Below are positions 22,701-35,750 of a stretch of 64,000 bases of DNA, piece after piece; the stretch's first letter is position 1; each line of letters opens with the position of its first letter. The stretch lies in NCBI GenBank assembly GCA_964036665.1, contig OZ038526.1, positions 14,632,001 through 14,696,000 on the forward strand. Direction: 5' to 3'. Origin of the DNA: Gordius sp. MW1 (lineage: Eukaryota > Nematomorpha > Gordioida > Gordea > Gordiidae). The position numbers and the translations under genes are program-made. Under the pieces are notes generated by a model. The model ran no database searches, had not been told where the DNA came from, and was given only the letters and a program-made list of their open reading frames with translations.

Positions 22701-22899
22701 AAAATATTTATTTTTATCGATTCTATGTGAAAGAGCATGAAAAAATATATAGAAGTAAGCCAATTTGAGAATCCTATTATCCTCGATTGATTTCCGAAAA
22801 GAGGTTTAAGCTGCGAGAACTATCATTTTGACAAAAGACAACGTTTTATTGTTGCGATTAGTTTGTTGTATCGCAACGTGAGTGCTTAATTTTTGAAAA

Positions 22900-25100
22900 C
22901 TGCTCAATGCGATCATGATTTCAAAGTAATATTTTTTAGATTCTGATAAATCTTTACTTGGGATCATAGAAACCACGTCTTAAAACGACAACTTTCATCG
23001 GATGAATACGGTTCAATGAAAAATATGTGAAAAATTTTGAGGTAAAAATATTTATTTTTTTCGATTCTATGTGAAAGAGCATGAAAAAATATATAAGAGT
23101 AAGCCAATTTGAGAATCCTATTATCCTCGATTGACTTCCGAAAAGAGGTTTTAAGCTGCGAGAACTATCATTTTGACAAAAGACAACGTTTTATTGTTGC
23201 GATTAGTTTGTTGTATCGCAACGTGAGTGCTTAATTTTAGAAAACTGCTCTATGCGATCATGATTTCAAAGTAATAGTTTTTAGATTCTGATAAATTTTT
23301 ACTTAAGATCATAGAAACCACGTCTGAAAACGACAACTTTCCTCGGATGAATATGGTTCAAAGAAAAACATGTGAAAAATTTTGAGGCAAAAATATTTAT
23401 TTTTTTCGATTCTATGTAAAAGAGCATGAAAAAATATATAAAAGTAAGCCAATTTGAGAATCCTATTATCCTTGATTGATTTCCGAAAAGAGGTTTTAAG
23501 CTGCGAGAACTATCAAATTTGACAAAAGACAACGTTTTATTGTTGTGATTAGTTTGTTGTATCGCAACGTGAGTGCTTAATTTTTGAAAACTGCTCTATG
23601 CGATCATGATTTCAAAGTAATAGTTTTTAGATTCTGATAAATTTTACTTGGCATCATAGAAACCACGTCTTAAAACGACAACTTTCATCGGATGAATACG
23701 GTTCAAAGAAAAATATGTGAAAAATTTTGAGGTAAAAATATTTATTTTTTTCAATTCTATGTGAAAGAGCATGAAAAAATATATAAAAGTAAGCAAATTT
23801 GAGAATCCTATTATCCTCGATTGATTTCCGAAAAGAGGTTTTAAGCTGCGAGAACTATCATTTTGACAAAAGACAACGTTTTATTGTTGCGATTAGTTTG
23901 TTGTATCGCAACGTGAGTGCTTAATTTTTGAAAACTGCTCTATGCGATCATGATTTCAAAGTAATAGTTTTTGGATTCTGATAAATTTTTACTTGGGCTC
24001 ATAGAAACCACGTCTGAAAACGACAACTTTCATCGGATGAATATGGTTCAAAGAAAAATATGTGAAAAGTTTTAAGGTAAAAATATTTATTTTTTTCGAT
24101 TCTGTGTGAAAGAGCATGAAAAAATATATAAAAGTAAGCCAATTTGAGAATTCTATTATCCTCGATTGACTTCCGAAAAGAGGTTTTAAGCTGCGAGAAC
24201 TATCATTTTGACAAAAGACAACCTTTTATTGTTGCGATTAGTTTGTTGTATCGCATCGTGAGTGCTTAATTTTTGAAAACTGCTCTATGCGATCATGATT
24301 TCAAAGTAATAGTTTTTAGATTCTGATAAATTTTTACTTGGGATCATAGAAACCACGAGAGGTTTTAAGCTGGGAGAACTATCATTTTGACAAAAGACAA
24401 CGTTTTATTGTTGCGATTAGTTTGTTGTATCGCAACGTGAGTGCTTAATTTTTGAAAACTGCTCTATGCGATCATGATTTCAAAGTAATAGTTTTTAGAT
24501 TCTGATAAATTTTTACTTGGGATCATATAAACCACGTCTGAAAACGACAACTTTCATCGGATGAATACGGTTCAAAGAAAAATATGTGAAAAATTTTGAG
24601 GTAAAAATATTTATTTTTTTCGATTCTATGTGAAAGAGCATGAAAAAATATATAAAAGTAAGCCTATTTGATAATCCTATCATCCTCGATTGACTTCCGA
24701 AAAGAGGTTTTAAGCTGCGAGAACTATCATTTTGACAAAAGACAACCTTTTATTGTTGCGATTAGTTAGTTGTATCGCAACGTGAGTGCTTAATTTTTGA
24801 AAACTGCTCTATGCGATCATGATTTCAAAGTAATAGTTTTTAGATTCTGATAAATTTTTACTTGGGCTCATAGAAACCACGAGAGGTTTTAAGCTGGGAG
24901 AACTATCATTTTGACAAAAGACAACGTTTTATTGTTGCGATTAGTTTGTTGTATCGCAGCGTGAGTGCTTAATTTTTGAAAACTGCTCTATGCGATCATG
25001 ATTTCAAAGTAATAGTTTTTAGATTCTGATAAATTTTTACTTGGGATCATAGAAACCACGTCTGAAAACGACAACTTTCATCGGATGAATACGGTTCAAT
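22900..25100 (+). repeat. Six-unit haplotype block, copy 1 of 3
   Basis: In order it holds AATATTTTTTAGATT (22931), ACTTAAGATC with CCTCGGATGAATATGG (23341), CCTTGATTGATTTCC with GTTGTGATTAG, AAATTTTACTTGGCATC, AAGCAAATTTG with TTTTTGGATTC, GAATTCTATTATCC with GCATCGTG, short unit 24358, AGCCTATTTGATAATCC, TAGTTAGTTG, short unit 24892 and GCAGCGTG (24956). Copy 2 follows at an offset of 4,677-4,678 bp and a shorter copy 3 at 36,040 bp. Confidence 0.9.
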
Positions 25101-27150
25101 GAAAAATATGTGAAAAATTTTGAGGTAAAAATATTTATTTTTTTCGATTCTATGTGAAAGAGCATGAAAAAATATATAAAAGTAAGCCAATTTGAGAATC
25201 CTATTATCCTTGATTGATTTCCGAAAAGAGGTTTTAAGCTGCGAGAACTATCATTTTGACAAAAGACAACGTTTTATTGTTGCGATTAGTTTGTTGTATC
25301 GCAACGTGAGTGCTTAATTTTTGAAAACTGCTCTATGCGATCATGATTACAAAGTAATAGTTTTTAGATTCTGATAAATTTTTACTTGGGATCATAGAAA
25401 CCACGAGAGGTTTTAAGCTGGGAGAACTATCATTTTGACAAAAGACAACGTTTTATTGTTGCGATTAGTTTGTTGTATCGCAAAGTGAGTGCTTAATTTT
25501 TGAAAACTGCTCTATGCGATCATGATTTCAAAGTAATAGTTTTTAGATTCTGATAAATTTTTACTTGGGATCATAGAAACCACGTCTGAAAACGACAACT
25601 TTCATCGGATGAATACGGTTCAAAGAAAAATATGTGAAAAATTTTGAGGTAAAAATATTTATTTTTTTCGATTTTATGTGAAAGAGCATGAAAAAATATA
25701 TAAAAGTAAGCCAATTTGAGAATCCTATTATCCTCGATTGACTTCCGAAAAGAGGTTTTAAGCTGCGAGAACTATCATTCTGACAAAAGACAACCTTTTA
25801 TTGTTGCGATTAGTTTGTTGTATCGCAACGTGAGTGCTTAATTTTTGAAAACTGCTCTATGCGATCATGATTTCAAAGTAATAGTTTTTAGATTCTGATA
25901 AATTTTTACTTGGGCTCATAGAAACCACGTCTGAAAACGACAACTTTCATCGGATGAATACGGTTCAATGAAAAATATGTGAAAAATTTTTAGGTAAAAA
26001 TATTTATTTTTTTCGATTCTATGTGAAAGAGCATGAAAAAATATATAAAAGTAAGCCAATTTGAGAATCCTATTATCCTTGATTGATTTCCGAAAAGAGG
26101 TTTTAAGCTGCGAGAACTATCATTTTGACAAAAGACAACGTTTTATTGTTACGATTAGTTTGTTGTATCGCAACGTGAGTGCTTAATTTTTGAAAACTGC
26201 TCTATGCGATCATGATTTCAAAGTAATAGTTTTTAGATTCTGATAAATTTTTACTTGGGATTTTAGAAACCACGTCTTAAAACGACAACTTTCATCGGAT
26301 GAATGCGGTTCAAAGAAAAATATGTGAAAAATTTTGAGGTAAAAATATTTATTTTTTTCGATTCTATGTGAAAGAGCATGAAAAAATATATAAAAGTAAG
26401 CCAATTTGAGAATCCTATTATCCTCGATTGACTTCCGAAAAGAGGTTTTAAGCTGCGAGAACTATCATTCTGACAAAAGACAACCTTTTATTGTTGCGAT
26501 TAGTTTGTTGTATCGCAACGTGAGTGCTTAATTTTTGAAAACTGCTCTATGCGATCATGATTTCAAAGTAATAGTTTTTAGATTCTGATAAATTTTTACT
26601 TGGGCTCATAGAAACCACGTCTGAAAACGACAACTTTCATCGGATGAATACGGTTCAATGAAAAATATGTGAAAAATTTTGAGGTAAAAATATTTATTTT
26701 TTTCGATTCTATGTGAAAGAGCATGAAAAAATATATAAAAGTAAGCCAATTTGAGAATCCTATTATCCTCGATTGACTTCCGAAAAGAGGTTTTAAGCTG
26801 CGAGAACTATCATTCTGACAAAAGACAACCTTTTATTGTTGCGATTAGTTTGTTGTATCGCAACGTGAGTGCTTAATTTTTGAAAACTGCTCTATGCGAT
26901 CATGATTTCAAAGTAATAGTTTTTAGATTCTGATAAATTTTTACTTGGGATTTTAGAAACCACGTCTTAAAACGACAACTTTCATCGGATGAATGCGGTT
27001 CAAAGAAAAATATGTGAAAAATTTTGAGGTAAAAATATTTATTTTTTTCGATTCTATGTGAAAGAGCATGAAAAAATATATAAAAGTAAGCCAATTTGAG
27101 AATCCTATTATCCTCGATTGACTTCCGAAAAGAGGTTTTAAGCTGCGAGA
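25101..27150 (+). repeat. Dimer-patterned monomers, including 869 bp absent from the sister block
   Basis: GGGATTTTAGAAACC with CGTCTTAAAACG and GAATGCGG occurs near 26,260 and again exactly 690 bp later, and CATTCTGAC with CAACCTTTT alternates with it, giving a two-unit pattern. A short unit lies at 25406. From GCAGCG (24956) to GTTACGAT (26151) is 1,195 bp here but 326 bp in the sister region at 29.6-29.96 kb. The difference of 869 bp equals two full units plus one short unit. Confidence 0.82.
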
Positions 27151-27579
27151 ACTATCATTTTGACAAAAGACAACGTTTTATTGTTGCGATTAGTTTGTTG
27201 TATCGCAACGTGAGTGCTTAATTTTTGAAAACTGCTCTATGCGATCATGATTTCAAAGTAATAGTTTTTAGATTCTGATAAATTTTTACGTTTGGATTAT
27301 AGAAACCACGTCTTAAAACGACAACTTTCATCGGATGAATGCGGTTCAAAGAAAAATATGTGAAAAATTTTGAGGTTAAAATATTTATTTTTTTCGATTC
27401 TATGTGAAAGAGCATGAAAAAATATATAAAAGTAAGCCAATTTGAGAATCCTATTATCCTCGATTGATTTCCAAAAAGAGGTTTTAAGCTGCGAGAACTA
27501 TCATTTTGACAAAAGACAACGTTTTATTGTTGCGATTAGTTTGTTGTATCGCAACGTGAGTGCTTAATTTTTGAAAACT

Positions 27580-29775
27580 GCTCTATGCGATCATGATTTC
27601 AAAGTAATATTTTTTAGATTCTGATAAATCTTTACTTGGGATCATAGAAACCACGTCTTAAAACGACAACTTTCATCGGATGAATACGGTTCAAAGAAAA
27701 ATATGTGAAAAATTTTGAGGTAAAAATATTTATTTTTTTCGATTCTATGTGAAAGAGCATGAAAAAATATATAAAAGTAAGCCAATTTGAGAATCCTATT
27801 ATCCTCGATTGACTTCCGAAAAGAGGTTTTAAGCTGCGAGAACTATCATTTTGACAAAAGACAACGTTTTATTGTTGCGATTAGTTTGTTGTATCGCAAC
27901 GTGAGTGCTTAATTTTAGAAAACTGCTCTATGCAATCATGATTTCAAAGTAATAGTTTTTAGATTCTGATAAATTTTTACTTAAGATCATAGAAACCACG
28001 TCTGAAAACGACAACTTTCCTCGGATGAATATGGTTCAAAGAAAAACATGTGAAAAATTTTGAGGCAAAAATATTTATTTTTTTCGATTCTATGTAAAAG
28101 AGCATGAAAAAATATATAAAAGTAAGCCAATTTGAGAATCCTATTATCCTTGATTGATTTCCGAAAAGAGGTTTTAAGCTGCGAGAACTATCATTTTGAC
28201 AAAAGACAACGTTTTATTGTTGTGATTAGTTTGTTGTATCGCAACGTGAGTGCTTAATTTTTGAAAACTGCTCTATGCGATCATGATTTCAAAGTAATAG
28301 TTTTTAGATTCTGATAAATTTTACTTGGCATCATAGAAACCACGTCTTAAAACGACAACTTTCATCGGATGAATACGGTTCAAAGAAAAATATGTGAAAA
28401 ATTTTGAGGTAAAAATATTTATTTTTTTCAATTCTATGTGAAAGAGCATGAAAAAATATATAAAAGTAAGCAAATTTGAGAATCCTATTATCCTCGATTG
28501 ATTTCCGAAAAGAGGTTTTAAGCTGCGAGAACTATCATTTTGACAAAAGACAACGTTTTATTGTTGCGATTAGTTTGTTGTATCGCAACGTGAGTGCTTA
28601 ATTTTTGAAAACTGCTCTATGCGATCATGATTTCAAAGTAATAGTTTTTGGATTCTGATAAATTTTTACTTGGGCTCATAGAAACCACGTCTGAAAACGA
28701 CAACTTTCATCGGATGAATACGGTTCAAAGAACAATATGTGAAAAATTTTAAGGTAAAAATATTTATTTTTTTCGATTCTGTGTGAAAGAGCATGAAAAA
28801 ATATATAAAAGTAAGCCAATTTGAGAATTCTATTATCCTCGATTGACTTCCGAAAAGAGGTTTTAAGCTGCGAGAACTATCATTTTGACAAAAGACAACC
28901 TTTTATTGTTGCGATTAGTTTGTTGTATCGCATCGTGAGTGCTTAATTTTTGAAAACTGCTCTATGCGATCATGATTTCAAAGTAATAGTTTTTAGATTC
29001 TGATAAATTTTTACTTGGGATCATAGAAACCACGAGAGGTTTTAAGCTGGGAGAACTATCATTTTGACAAAAGACAACGTTTTATTGTTGCGATTAGTTT
29101 GTTGTATCGCAACGTGAGTGCTTAATTTTTGAAAACTGCTCTATGCGATCATGATTTCAAAGTAATAGTTTTTAGATTCTGATAAATTTTTACTTGGGAT
29201 CATATAAACCACGTCTGAAAACGACAACTTTCATCGGATGAATACGGTTCAAAGAAAAATATGTGAAAAATTTTGAGGTAAAAATATTTATTTTTTTCGA
29301 TTCTATGTGAAAGAGCATGAAAAAATATATAAAAGTAAGCCTATTTGATAATCCTATCATCCTCGATTGACTTCCGAAAAGAGGTTTTAAGCTGCGAGAA
29401 CTATCATTTTGACAAAAGACAACCTTTTATTGTTGCGATTAGTTAGTTGTATCGCAACGTGAGTGCTTAATTTTTGAAAACTGCTCTATGCGATCATGAT
29501 TTCAAAGTAATAGTTTTTAGATTCTGATAAATTTTTACTTGGGCTCATAGAAACCACGAGAGGTTTTAAGCTGGGAGAACTATCATTTTGACAAAAGACA
29601 ACGTTTTATTGTTGCGATTAGTTTGTTGTATCGCAGCGTGAGTGCTTAATTTTTGAAAACTGCTCTATGCGATCATGATTTCAAAGTAATAGTTTTTAGA
29701 TTCTGATAAATTTTTACTTGGGATCATAGAAACCACGTCTGAAAACGACAACTTTCATCGGATGAATACGGTTCA
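27580..29775 (+). repeat. Six-unit haplotype block, copy 2 of 3
   Basis: It matches 22.9-25.1 kb marker by marker (ATTTTTTAGA at 27609, CCTCGG at 28019, short units 29035 and 29569, GCAGCG at 29633). Copy-specific changes include GCAATCATG near 27,933 and AAAGAACAATATG near 28,730. The 1-bp difference in offset is an extra A in copy 1 (ATCAAATTTGAC, 23,513). Confidence 0.9.
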
Positions 29776-31125
29776 ATGAAAAATATGTGAAAAATTTTGA
29801 GGTAAAAATATTTATTTTTTTCGATTCTATGTGAAAGAGCATAAAAAAATATATAAAAGTAAGCCAATTTGAGAATCCTATTATCCTTGATTGATTTCCG
29901 AAAAGAGGTTTTAAGCTGCGAGAACTATCATTTTGACAAAAGACAACGTTTTATTGTTACGATTAGTTTGTTGTATCGCAACGTGAGTGCTTAATTTTTG
30001 AAAACTGCTCTATGCGATCATGATTTCAAAGTAATAGTTTTTAGATTCTGATAAATTTTTACTTGGGATTTTAGAAACCACGTCTTAAAACGACAACTTT
30101 CATCGGATGAATGCGGTTCAAAGAAAAATATGTGAAAAATTTTGAGGTAAAAATATTTATTTTTTTCGATTCTATGTGAAAGAGCATGAAAAAATATATA
30201 AAAGTAAGCCGATTTGAGAATCCTATTATCCTCGATTGACTTCCGAAAAGAGGTTTTAAGCTGCGAGAACTATCATTCTGACAAAAGACAACCTTTTATT
30301 GTTGCGATTAGTTTGTTGTATCGCAACGTGAGTGCTTAATTTTTGAAAACTGCTCTATGCGATCATGATTTCAAAGTAATAGTTTTTAGATTCTGATAAA
30401 TTTTTACTTGGGCTCATAGAAACCACGTCTGAAAACGACAACTTTCATCGGATGAATACGGTTCAATGAAAAATATGTGAAAAATTTTGAGGTAAAAATA
30501 TTTATTTTTTTCGATTCTATGTGAAAGAGCATGAAAAAATATATAAAAGTAAGCCAATTTGAGAATCCTATTATCCTCGATTGATTTCCGAAAAGAGGTT
30601 TTAAGCTGCGAGAACTATCATTTTGACAAAAGACAACGTTTTATTGTTGCGATTAGTTTGTTGTATCGCAACGTGAGTGCTTAATTTTTGAAAACTGCTC
30701 TATGCGATCATGATTTCAAAGTAATAGTTTTTAGATTCTGATAAATTTTTACTTGGGATCATAGAAACCACGTCTGAAAAAGACAACTTTCATCGGATGA
30801 ATACGGTTGAAAGAAAAATATGTGAAAAATTTTGAGGTAAAAATATTTATTTTTTTCGATTCTATGTAAAAGAGCATGAAAAAATATATAAAAGTAAGCC
30901 AATTTGAGAATCCTATTATCCTCGATTGACCTCCGAAAAGAGGTTATAAGCTGCGAGAACTATCATTTTGACAAAAGACAACGATTTATTGTTGCGATTA
31001 GTTTGTTGTATCACAACGTGAGTGCTTAATTTTTGAAAACTGCTCTATGCGATCATGATTTCAAAGTAATAGTTTTTAGATTCTGATAAATTTTTACTTG
31101 GGATCATAGAAACCACGTCTGAAAA
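29776..31125 (+). repeat. Full-length monomers after block copy 2
   Basis: About four units. GTTACGATTAG (29959) with GGGATTTTAG repeats the pattern of 26.15 kb at an offset of 3,808 bp (ten full plus two short units). Private changes include GGTTATAAGC, ACGATTTATTG and ATCACAACG near 30,945-31,015. Confidence 0.7.
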
Positions 31126-32050
31126 CGACAACTTTCATCGGATGAATACGGTTCAAAGAAAAATATGTCAAAAATTTTGAGGCAAAAATATTTATTTTTT
31201 TTGATTCTATGTGAAAGAGCATGAAAAAATATATAAAAGTAAGCCAATTTGAGAATCCTATTATCCTCGATTGACTTCCGAAAAGAGGTTTTAAGCTGCG
31301 AGAACTATTATTTTGACAAAAGACACGTTTTATTGTTGCGATTAGTTTGTTGTATCGCAACGTGAGTGCTTAATTTTTGAAAACTTCTCTATGCGATCAT
31401 GATTTCAAAGTATTAGTTTTTAGATTCTGATAAATTTTTACTTGGGATCATAGAAACCACGTCTGAAAACGACAACTTTCATCGGATGAATACGGTTCAA
31501 AGAAAAATATGTGAAAAATTTTGAGGTAAAAATATTTTTTTTTTCGATTCTATGTGAAAGAGCATGAAAAAATATATAAAAGTAAGCCAATTTGAGAATC
31601 CTATTATCCTCGATTGACTTCCGAAAAGAGGTTTTAAGCTGCGAGAACTATCATTTTGACAAAAGACAACGTTTTATTGTTGCGATTAGTTTGTTGTATC
31701 GCAACGTGAGTGCTTAATTTTTGAAAACTGCTCTATGCGATCATGATTTCAAAGTAATAGTTTTTAGATTCTGATAAATTTTTACTTGGGATCATAGAAA
31801 CCACGAGAGGTTTTAAGCTGGGAGAACTATCATTTTGACAAAAGACAACGTTTTATTGTTGCGATTAGTTTGTTGTATCGCTACGTGAGTGCTTAATTTT
31901 TGAAAACTGCTCTATGCGATCATGATTTCAAATTAATAGTTTTTAGATTCTGATAAATTTTTACTTGGGATCATAGAAACCACGTCTGAAAACGACAACT
32001 TTCATCGGATGAATACGGTTCAAAGAAAAATATGTGAAAAATTTTGAGGT
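31126..32050 (+). repeat. Block duplicated from 21.8 kb, copy 2
   Basis: AATATGTCAAAAA (31168), TATTAGTTTTT (31412), short unit 31806 and CAAATTAATAG (31932) match copy 1 in order. The 9.35-kb separation places the unrelated six-unit blocks between the two copies. Confidence 0.85.
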
Positions 32051-35000
32051 AAAAATATTTATTTTTTTCGATTCTATGTGAAAGAGCATGAAAAAATATA
32101 TAAAAGTAAGCCAATTTGAGAATCCTATTATCCTCGATTGACTTCCGAAAAGAGGTTTTAAGCTGTGAGAACTATCATTTTGACAAAAGACAACGTTTTA
32201 TTGTTGCGATTAGTTTGTTGTATCGCAACGTGAGTGCTTAATTTTTGAAAACTGCTCTATGCGATCATGATTTCAAAGTAATAGTTTTTAGATTCTGATA
32301 AATTTTTACTTGGGATTATAGAAACCACGTCTTAAAACGACAACTTTCATCGGATGAATGCGGTTCAAAGAAAAATATGTGAAAAATTTTGAGGTAAAAA
32401 TATTTATTTTTTTCGATTCTATGTGAAAGAGCATGAAAAAATATATAAAAGTAAGCCAATTTGAGAATCCTATTATCCTCGATTGACTTCCGAAAAGAGG
32501 TTTTAAGCTGCGAGAACTATCATTCTGACAAAAGACAACCTTTTATTGTTGCGATTAATTTGTTGTATCGCAACGTGAGTGCTTAATTTTTAAAAACTGC
32601 TCTATGCGATCATGATTTCAAAGTAATAGTTTTTAGATTCTGATAAATTTTTACTTGGGCTCATAGAAACCACGTCTGAAAACGACAACTTTCATCGGAT
32701 GAATACGGTTCAATGAAAAATATGTGAAAAATTTTGAGGTAAAAATATTTATTTTTTTCGATTCTATGTGAAAGAGCATGAAAAAATATATAAAAGTAAG
32801 CCAATTTGAGAATCCTATTATCCTCGATTGTTTTCCGAAAAGAGGTTTTAAGCTGCGAGAACTATCATTTTTACAAAAGACAACGTTTTATTGTTGCGAT
32901 TAGTTTGTTGTATCGCAACGTGAGTGCTTAATTTTTGAAAACTGCTCTATGCGATCATGATTTCAAAGTAATAGTTTTTAGATTCTGATAAATTTTTACT
33001 TGGGATTATAGAAACCACGTCTTAAAACGACAACTTTCATCGGATGAATGCGGTTCAAAGAAAAATATGTGAAATATTTTGAGGTAAAAATATTTATTTT
33101 TTTCAATTCTATGTGAAAGAGCATGAAAAAATATATAAAAGTAAGCCAATTTGAGAATCCTATTATCCTTGATTGATTTCCGAAAAGAGGTTTTAAGCTG
33201 CGAGAACTATCATTTTGACAAAAGACAACGTTTTATTGTTGTGATTAGTTTGTTGTATCGCAACGTGAGTGCTTAATTTTTGAAAACTGCTCTATGCGAT
33301 CATGATTTCAAAGTAATAGTTTTTAGATTCTGATAAATTTTTACTTGGGATCATAGAAACCACGTCTGAAAACGACAACTTTCATCGGATGAATACGGTT
33401 CAATGAAAAATATGTGAAAAATTTTGAGGAAAAAATATTTATTTTTTTCGATTCTATGTGAAAGAGCATGAAAAAATATATAAAAGTAAGCCAATTTGAG
33501 AATCCTATTATCCTCGATTGTTTTCCGAAAAGAGGTTTTAAGCTGCGAGAACTATCATTTTGACAAAAGTCAACGTTTTATTGTTGCGATTAATTTGTTG
33601 TATCGCAACGTGAGTGCTTAATTTTTGAAAACTGCTCTATGCGATCATGATTTCAAAGTAATAGTTTTTAGATTCTGATAAATTTTTACTTGGGCTCATA
33701 GAAACCACGTCTTAAAACGACAACTTTCATCGGATGAATACGGTTCAAAGAAAAATATGTGAAATATTTTGAGGTAAAAATATTTATTTTTTTCAATTCT
33801 ATGTGAAAGAGCATGAAAAAATATATAAAAGTAAGCCAATTTGAGAATCCTATTATCCTTGATTGATTTCCGAAAAGAGGTTTTAAGCTGCGAGAACTAT
33901 CATTTTGACAAAAGACAACCTTTTATTGTTGCGATTAGTTTGTTGTATCGCAACGTGAGTGCTTAATTTTTGAAAACTGCTCTATGCGATCATGATTTCA
34001 AAGTAATAGTTTTTAGATTCTGATAAATTTTTACTTGGGATCATAGAAACCACGAGAGGTTTTAAGCTGGGAGAACTATCATTTTGACAAAAGACAACGT
34101 TTTATTGTTGCGATTAGTTTGTTGTATCGCAAAGTGAGTGCTTAATTTTTGAAAACTGCTCTATGCGATCATGATTTCAAAGTAATAGTTTTTAGATTCT
34201 GATAAATTTTTACTTGGGATCATAGAAACCACGTCTGAAAACGACAACTTTCATCGGATGAATACGGTTCAAAGAAAAATATGTGAAAAATTTGAGGTAA
34301 AATAATTTATTTTTTTCGATTCTATGTGAAAGAGCATGAAAAAATATATAAAAGTAAGCCAATTTGAGAATCCTATTATCCTCGATTGATTTCCGAAAAG
34401 AGGTTTTAAGCTGCGAGAACTATCATTTTGACAAAAGACAACGTTTTATTGTTGCGATTAGTTTGTTGTATCGCAACGTGAGTGCTTAATTTTTGAAAAC
34501 TGCTCTATGCGATCATGATTTCAAAGTAATAGTTTTTAGATTCTGATAAATTTTTACTTGGGATTATAGATACCACGTCTTAAAACGACAACTTTCATCG
34601 GATGAATGCGGTTCAAAGAAAAATATGTGAAAAATTTTGAGGTAAAAATATTTATTTTTTTCGATTCTATGTGAAAGAGCATGAAAAAATATATAAAAGT
34701 AAGCCGATTTGAGAATCCTATTATCCTCGATTGACTTCCGAAAAGAGGTTTTAAGCTGCAAGAACTATCATTCTGACAAAAGACAACCTTTTATTGTTGC
34801 GATTAGTTTGTTGTATCGCAACGTGAGTGCTTAATTTTTGAAAACTGCTCTATGCGATCATGATTTTAAAGTAATAGTTTTTAGATTCTGATAAATTTTT
34901 ACTTGGGCTCATAGAAACCACGTCTGAAAACGACAACTTTCATCGGATGAATACGTTTCAATGAAAAATATGTGAAAAATTTTGAGGTAAAAATATTTAT

Positions 35001-35750
35001 TTTTTTCGATTCTATGTGAAAGAGCATGAAAAAATATATAAAAGTAAGCCAATTTGAGAATCCTATTATCCTCGATTGATTTCCGAAAAGAGGTTTTAAG
35101 CTGCGAGAACTATCATTTTGACAAAAGACAACGTTTTATTGTTGCGATTAGTTTGTTGTATCGCAACGTGAGTGCTTAATTTTTGAAAACTGCTCTATGC
35201 GATCATGATTTCAAAGTAATAGTTTTTAGATTCTGATAAATTTTTACTTGGGATTATAGATACCACGTCTTAAAACGACAACTTTCATCGGATGAATGCG
35301 GTTCAAAGAAAAATATGTGAAAAATTTTGAGGTAAAGATATTTATTTTTTTCGATTCTATGTGAAAGAGCATGAAAAAATATATAAAAGTAAGCCAATTT
35401 GAGAATCCTATTATCCTCGATTGACTTCCGAAAAGAGGTTTTAAGCTGCGAGAACTATCATTTTGACAAAAGACAACCTTTTATTGTTGCGATTAGTTTG
35501 TTGTATCGCAACGTGAGTGCTAAATTTTTGAAAACTGCTCTATGCGATCATGATTTCAAAGTAATAGTTTTTAGATTCTGATAAATTTTTACTTGGGCTC
35601 ATAGAAACCACGTCTGAAAACGACAACTTTCATCGGATGAATACGGTTCAATGAAAAATATGTGAAAAATTTTGAGGTAAAAATATTTTTTTTTTCGATT
35701 CTATGTGAAAGAGCATGAAAAAATATATAAAAGTAAGCCAATTTGAGAAT
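32051..35750 (+). repeat. Dimer-patterned monomers (690-bp period)
   Basis: CGATTGTTTTCCG occurs near 32,829 and 33,519, and GGGATTATAGATACC at 34,561 and 35,251, each pair 690 bp apart. Units alternate between a GGGATTATAG/CTTAAAACG/GAATGCGG type and a CAACCTTTT/GGGCTCATAG/TCAATGAAAAA type. A short unit is at 34055. A plus-strand frame with a TTG start at 35,399-35,581 is open only because TGCTTAATT became TGCTAAATT; it is not a gene. Confidence 0.8.

Noticed and set aside
35399..35581. Plus-strand frame of 60 codons
   Set aside because: It needs a TTG start and exists only because one substitution removed a stop present in nearly all other units.
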